Assembly: GCA_020633515.1 (NCBI GenBank)
Contig: JACKDM010000018.1
Coordinates: forward strand, 16,825-80,824
Direction: 5' to 3'
Length of the DNA stretch: 64,000 nucleotides
From: Myxococcales bacterium
GTDB taxonomy: Bacteria > Myxococcota > Bradymonadia > UBA7976 > UBA1532
The notes under the pieces: model-generated
What the model was told of the DNA's origin: nothing
Seen by the model: the letters and a program-made list of their open reading frames with translations, nothing else
The model's database searches: none
Program-made: the position numbers and the translations under genes
In this document: positions 60,792 through 64,000 of the stretch, piece by piece
How positions within the stretch are numbered: position 1 is the stretch's first letter
Layout: each line of letters opens with the position of its first letter

Positions 60792-61181
60792 TCAGTGGCA
60801 ACCCGCGCTGAGGTAGGTCCCACCGCCCGCGACGGCGCGTACGCCGTCGACGATCTCGACGACGTCGCTCTTGAGCACGTAGCCGCGCGCCCCGCAGGCG
60901 AGCGCGCGGTCGACGTAGGTGCGCTCGCCGTGCCCCGACAACATCATGCAATAGAGCGTCGGGTGCAGCTCGGTGAGCAGCGCGACGAGCTCGAGGCCGT
61001 CCATGCCGGGCAGCGAGACGTCGAGCAGCGCGACGTCGGGCGCGACGGCGGCGATGCGCTCGAGCGCGACCTCGGCGGTGACCGCCTCGCCGCACACCGA
61101 GAGGTCGTCCTCCCGGTTGACGAGCGCGAGCAGCGCCTGGCGCATGATGGGGTGATCTTCGACGATGAAGACGCGGACCAT
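60792..61181 (-). CDS. NarL-type response regulator receiver without output domain
   Basis: 129 aa from the ATG at 61181 (GAGG 8 nt upstream); starts at 61220 or a GTG at 61232 overlapping the kinase stop would add a Ser/Ala/Pro-rich leader. The receiver has acidic Glu8/Asp9, phosphorylated Asp54 in ALLDVSLPGMDG and Lys in YVLKSD. The sequence ends at GGTYLSAGCH, just where the LuxR-type helix-turn-helix starts in NarL/FixJ regulators. It may therefore be a single-domain regulator acting by protein contact, or a shortened NarL. It lies directly downstream of its probable cognate HisKA_3 kinase. Confidence 0.8.
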   Translation of the reverse strand: MVRVFIVEDHPIMRQALLALVNREDDLSVCGEAVTAEVALERIAAVAPDVALLDVSLPGMDGLELVALLTELHPTLYCMMLSGHGERTYVDRALACGARGYVLKSDVVEIVDGVRAVAGGGTYLSAGCH

Positions 61182-61228
61182 GGTGCTGACCTCGGCCGGG
61201 CTGTTTTGAGGTGCGGACATCGCCGGGC

Positions 61229-64000
61229 TCACCCGGCGGTGAGGCGCAGCGGCGCGTGGATCACGGCGCGGGTGCCGCCACCGGGCGACGACTCGAGCTC
61301 GAGGCGTCCGCCGACGAGGCGCAGGCGCTCCGCAATAGAGTTGAGTCCGAAGTGGGTGCTGCGTTTCCCCGCGCTGTGCATCACGCCGACGTCGAAGCCC
61401 GCGCCGCCGTCGCTGACGGTGATGCGGCAGCTCTCGGCGTCGCCGACGAGCGAGACGGTCGCCTCGTTGACGCCGGCGTGTTTGATGACGTTGAACAGCA
61501 GCTCGCGCACCGCCTGGAAGAGCAGCACCCGCAGATCGGCGTCGGGGATCTGCACCCGCTCGGCCTGCTCGATGTGCACGTCGAGGCCGTGCAGGTCGAG
61601 CATCTGCCGTTGCAGCCAGCCGAGCGCGTCGGCGAGGCCCTCCATCTTGAGGATCGGCGGGCTGAGCGAGACGGTGAGCTGGCGGGTGGTCTCGATCGCC
61701 TGCGCGACCCAGGTGGTGGCGTCTTCGATCTCGGAGACACCGGCGTCACCCCGGCGGGCGAGCGCGTCGCGGGCCATCTTCATCTTGACCTCGACCGCGT
61801 AGAGGAGCTGCTGCAGCTCGTCGTGCAGCACCTGCGAGATCCGCCGCCGCTCGCTCTGCTCGGCGATGGTGACCTCGCGCATGAGCTGCTCGCGGTCCTG
61901 CTCGGCCTGCTTCTTCTCCGCGATGTCGATGTTCATGGCGACCCACCCGTGCACCGCGCCGCTCGCGTCGCGGAGCGGCACCGCGCGGATGTGGGTCCAG
62001 CGCCAGCCACCCTCGCGGTGGCGCAGGCGGGACTCGTCGTCGAACGGCTCGCGATGGATGATGGCGGCCTCCCACGCGGCGAGCGCGCGCGCGCGGTCTT
62101 CGGGGTGCACCGCCCCCGCCCAGCCCTCGTCGAGCCACTCTGCGAGGCTCTGGCCGGTGAACGCGCGCCACGAGGGCGAGTCCTCGACGACCGCGCCGTT
62201 CGCGTCGGTCGTCCACACGCACTGCGCCGAGGCGTCGATGAGCGCGCGGAACTTCTGCTCGCTCGCGTGCAGCGCCGCCGTGCGATCGGCGACGCGCAGC
62301 TCGAGGGTCTCGTTGGCCTGCCGCAACCATGCTTCGACCCGCAACCGGTCGACGAGATCGGCCGCCTGCCGGGCGAGCAGGTCGAGCAACCGCGCATCGC
62401 GTTCGCCGAGCATGTGCTGCTCGCGGAACCAACAGCAGATGACACCGAACGCTTCGTCGCCACGGCGCACGAGGGGGATGGCGTGCACCGCTCGCAGCCC
62501 GGCGGCCAGCGCCGCGCGGCGAAAGGCAGCGGGTGCGGCTTCGACCTCGACATCGGCGATGCTGAGGCGCTGACCGGCCGCGAGCGCGCGGCGGTACGGC
62601 AGATCAGCGAGCCTGACATCGACGAGCGCCGCGCGCATGGTGGCATCGAAGCCGAGCTGTGCGACCTCGATCGGCTCATGCGTGCCGTCCTCGACGAGAT
62701 AGATCACCGCCGCGTCGGCGATCTGCATCTCGACGAGCGTGCGCAGCACGAGGTCGAGCGCCTCGTGCCGGGTGTGGGCGCCCGCGCCCTCGATCCCCAT
62801 CCGATGTAGCCGCCGGCTCCCGCGCAGCTCGCCAGCCAGTTCGTCCTGACTCTCACGCAGCGCCGCCTCGGTGCGGCGGCGCGAGCTGATGTCGATGAAG
62901 GTGATGACGACGCCCTCGATGCGGTCGTCGGGAGTGCGATAGGGCAGCACCCGGGTCAGGTACCAGCGGCCGTCGTCGTCCTGCACCTCGCGCTCGATGG
63001 GCACGAGCCGCTCGAGGACGTGGCGGGCGTCGTCGATGAGGCCCTTGTAGCCGAGGCGGTGGGTCAGATCGGAGAGCGGCCGCCCGCGGTCGGCGAGGCG
63101 CACGTTGAACAGCCGCCCGATCTGCGGGGTGAAGCGCATGATCCGCAGGTGGCGGTCGAGGAAGAGCGTCGCGATGTCGGTCGCCGAGAGCAGGTTCTGC
63201 AGGTCGCCCGAGAGCTGGCTGAGCTCCTCGACCTTGTGCCGGTTCTCCTGGTTGAGGGTCGTCAGCTCCTCGTTCATCGACTGCAGCTCTTCCTTGGAGG
63301 TCTCGAGCTCCTCCATGGTCGAGCGCAGCTCCTCGTTGGTCGACTGCAGCTCCTCGTTGGCGGCCTTCATCTCCTCCTGCGTCGTCTCGTACTCCTCGAT
63401 CACCGCTTGCAGCCGCTGCTTGAGCAGCGCGAGCTCGGCCTCGCGCTCGCGCGAGGTGACGTCGTCGCGCGACTCGGCCGGATCCTCCGGCCCGCAGCGG
63501 CCGGCGTCGTCGAAGACCACGAGGATGAAGCCCTGCCGCTCGGGCTCGAGCGCCGGCTGCACCCGCAGCACGACGTTGTGCGCCTCGCCGTCGAGCTCGA
63601 CGGTGATCGGCTTGCTGCGGCTCACCTCGCCCTTCTCGCGCGCGGCGTGCAGCGCGGCGCGCAGCTCGATCCGCAGCGGCTCGCGCACCAGCCGGAAGAT
63701 GTTGGGCGTCAGCTCGCCGCCGGGCAGCGCGAGGTAGCGGCCGGCGTGGGCCGAGAGGTGCACGATGTTGTAGTCCTCGTTCACCAGCACGCTCGGCGGC
63801 GCATACTGCTCGACGATCTGCTGATGCAGCGCGCCATAGCTCGCCGGCATGCTCGACTCGACCACCGGCGCCGAGCCGCCGGGGCGGCGGGTGAGCACGA
63901 GCGGGAACACCGGCAGCCGCGGCTCGGGGCGGGGCGTGTTGCGGCGGCGGAAGAGGCAGGCGCGCTTGTCGTGGGTGCGGAAGAGGTCGCCGCGATCGAC
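61229..64000 (-). CDS. CheR/CheB-type PAS-GAF histidine kinase, 5' end beyond window
   Basis: 924 residues are seen and the frame stays open to the right edge; the first ~30 (VDRGDLFRTHDKRACLFRRR) look like the end of a CheR methyltransferase domain, so the missing part is probably CheB-CheR. Next come a PAS domain, the typical long coiled coil (EELQSTNEELRSTMEELETS), a PAS with FLDRHLRIMRFTPQI, further PAS (LTRVLPYRTPDDRIEGVVIT), GAF (~420-600), another PAS, then HisKA_3 (RRRISQVLHDELQQLL) and HATPase_c (FNVIKHAGVNEATVSL, SDGGAGFD, FGLNSIAERLRL). It is a NarL-group kinase whose likely target is the receiver protein downstream. It may also methylate or demethylate chemoreceptor-like proteins. 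Confidence 0.85.
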   Translation of the reverse strand, partial: VDRGDLFRTHDKRACLFRRRNTPRPEPRLPVFPLVLTRRPGGSAPVVESSMPASYGALHQQIVEQYAPPSVLVNEDYNIVHLSAHAGRYLALPGGELTPNIFRLVREPLRIELRAALHAAREKGEVSRSKPITVELDGEAHNVVLRVQPALEPERQGFILVVFDDAGRCGPEDPAESRDDVTSREREAELALLKQRLQAVIEEYETTQEEMKAANEELQSTNEELRSTMEELETSKEELQSMNEELTTLNQENRHKVEELSQLSGDLQNLLSATDIATLFLDRHLRIMRFTPQIGRLFNVRLADRGRPLSDLTHRLGYKGLIDDARHVLERLVPIEREVQDDDGRWYLTRVLPYRTPDDRIEGVVITFIDISSRRRTEAALRESQDELAGELRGSRRLHRMGIEGAGAHTRHEALDLVLRTLVEMQIADAAVIYLVEDGTHEPIEVAQLGFDATMRAALVDVRLADLPYRRALAAGQRLSIADVEVEAAPAAFRRAALAAGLRAVHAIPLVRRGDEAFGVICCWFREQHMLGERDARLLDLLARQAADLVDRLRVEAWLRQANETLELRVADRTAALHASEQKFRALIDASAQCVWTTDANGAVVEDSPSWRAFTGQSLAEWLDEGWAGAVHPEDRARALAAWEAAIIHREPFDDESRLRHREGGWRWTHIRAVPLRDASGAVHGWVAMNIDIAEKKQAEQDREQLMREVTIAEQSERRRISQVLHDELQQLLYAVEVKMKMARDALARRGDAGVSEIEDATTWVAQAIETTRQLTVSLSPPILKMEGLADALGWLQRQMLDLHGLDVHIEQAERVQIPDADLRVLLFQAVRELLFNVIKHAGVNEATVSLVGDAESCRITVSDGGAGFDVGVMHSAGKRSTHFGLNSIAERLRLVGGRLELESSPGGGTRAVIHAPLRLTAG

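Overview
The window is G+C-rich DNA (about three quarters G+C by eye) packed with protein genes. It shows no rRNA, tRNA, CRISPR array, insertion sequence or prophage that I can recognise. The gene content fits a predatory or soil-type Myxococcota bacterium (Polyangiales-like). The signs are many lipoproteins with Asp/Ala/Pro- or Asp/Met-rich linkers after the lipidated Cys, a Ser/Thr kinase, two hybrid histidine kinases and a CheB/CheR-type PAS kinase, a sulfotransferase, zinc proteases, a PQQ-type sugar dehydrogenase and a TPR giant. The assignment to phylum is inference. Genes are tightly spaced, often with 4-nt ATGA/GTGA overlaps. No stretch over 300 bases lacks a gene.

Layout. 1-11 kb: a lipoprotein cut by the left edge coupled to a DsbA-like thioredoxin, a lipoprotein esterase, an HD phosphohydrolase, a SEC-C protein, a DUF1269 membrane protein, an ALDH7-type (lysine catabolic) aldehyde dehydrogenase and a patatin. 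11-21 kb: a 2OG-Fe oxygenase, a C45 acyltransferase/peptidase, an Rpn nuclease remnant, two coupled membrane proteins (HTTM-like), a membrane hybrid kinase directly abutting a sulfotransferase, uppP, and a Ser/Thr kinase gene with an apparent 1-nt frameshift. 21-33 kb: an active/inactive M16 peptidase pair, ppa, a MazG-like protein, a DUF885 lipoprotein, glpD, a deoxyhypusine-synthase-like enzyme with an aldehyde dehydrogenase, a ThiD-like kinase and an outer-membrane barrel. 33-46 kb: a periplasmic helical protein, a PQQ-type dehydrogenase, a TPR protein, a fungalysin system in which prodomain and protease are separate genes, a GNAT enzyme, and a 1325-aa lipoprotein with 19 Cys/Asp-rich repeats. 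46-51 kb: a thiolase, a PAS hybrid kinase, and a carotenoid oxygenase translationally coupled to a second thiolase. 51-64 kb, all on the minus strand: a dihydropyrimidinase, a tripartite RND efflux operon whose outer-membrane factor carries an N-terminal substrate-binding-like domain, MscS, a receiver-only regulator, and a CheR/PAS/GAF/HisKA_3 kinase cut by the right edge.

Unusual signals outside single genes: the 7-mer ATGCCAT/ATGGCAT (usually inside GATGCCATC/GATGGCATC) occurs about 33 times, forms a tandem repeat at the left edge, and builds a perfect hairpin between convergent genes at 51.3 kb. The G-versus-C bias of the plus strand is regional and largely ignores gene direction (G-rich to about 20 kb, C-rich at 25-29 kb and 41.5-51.3 kb). 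Several promoters and dyads can be read in the divergent gaps.
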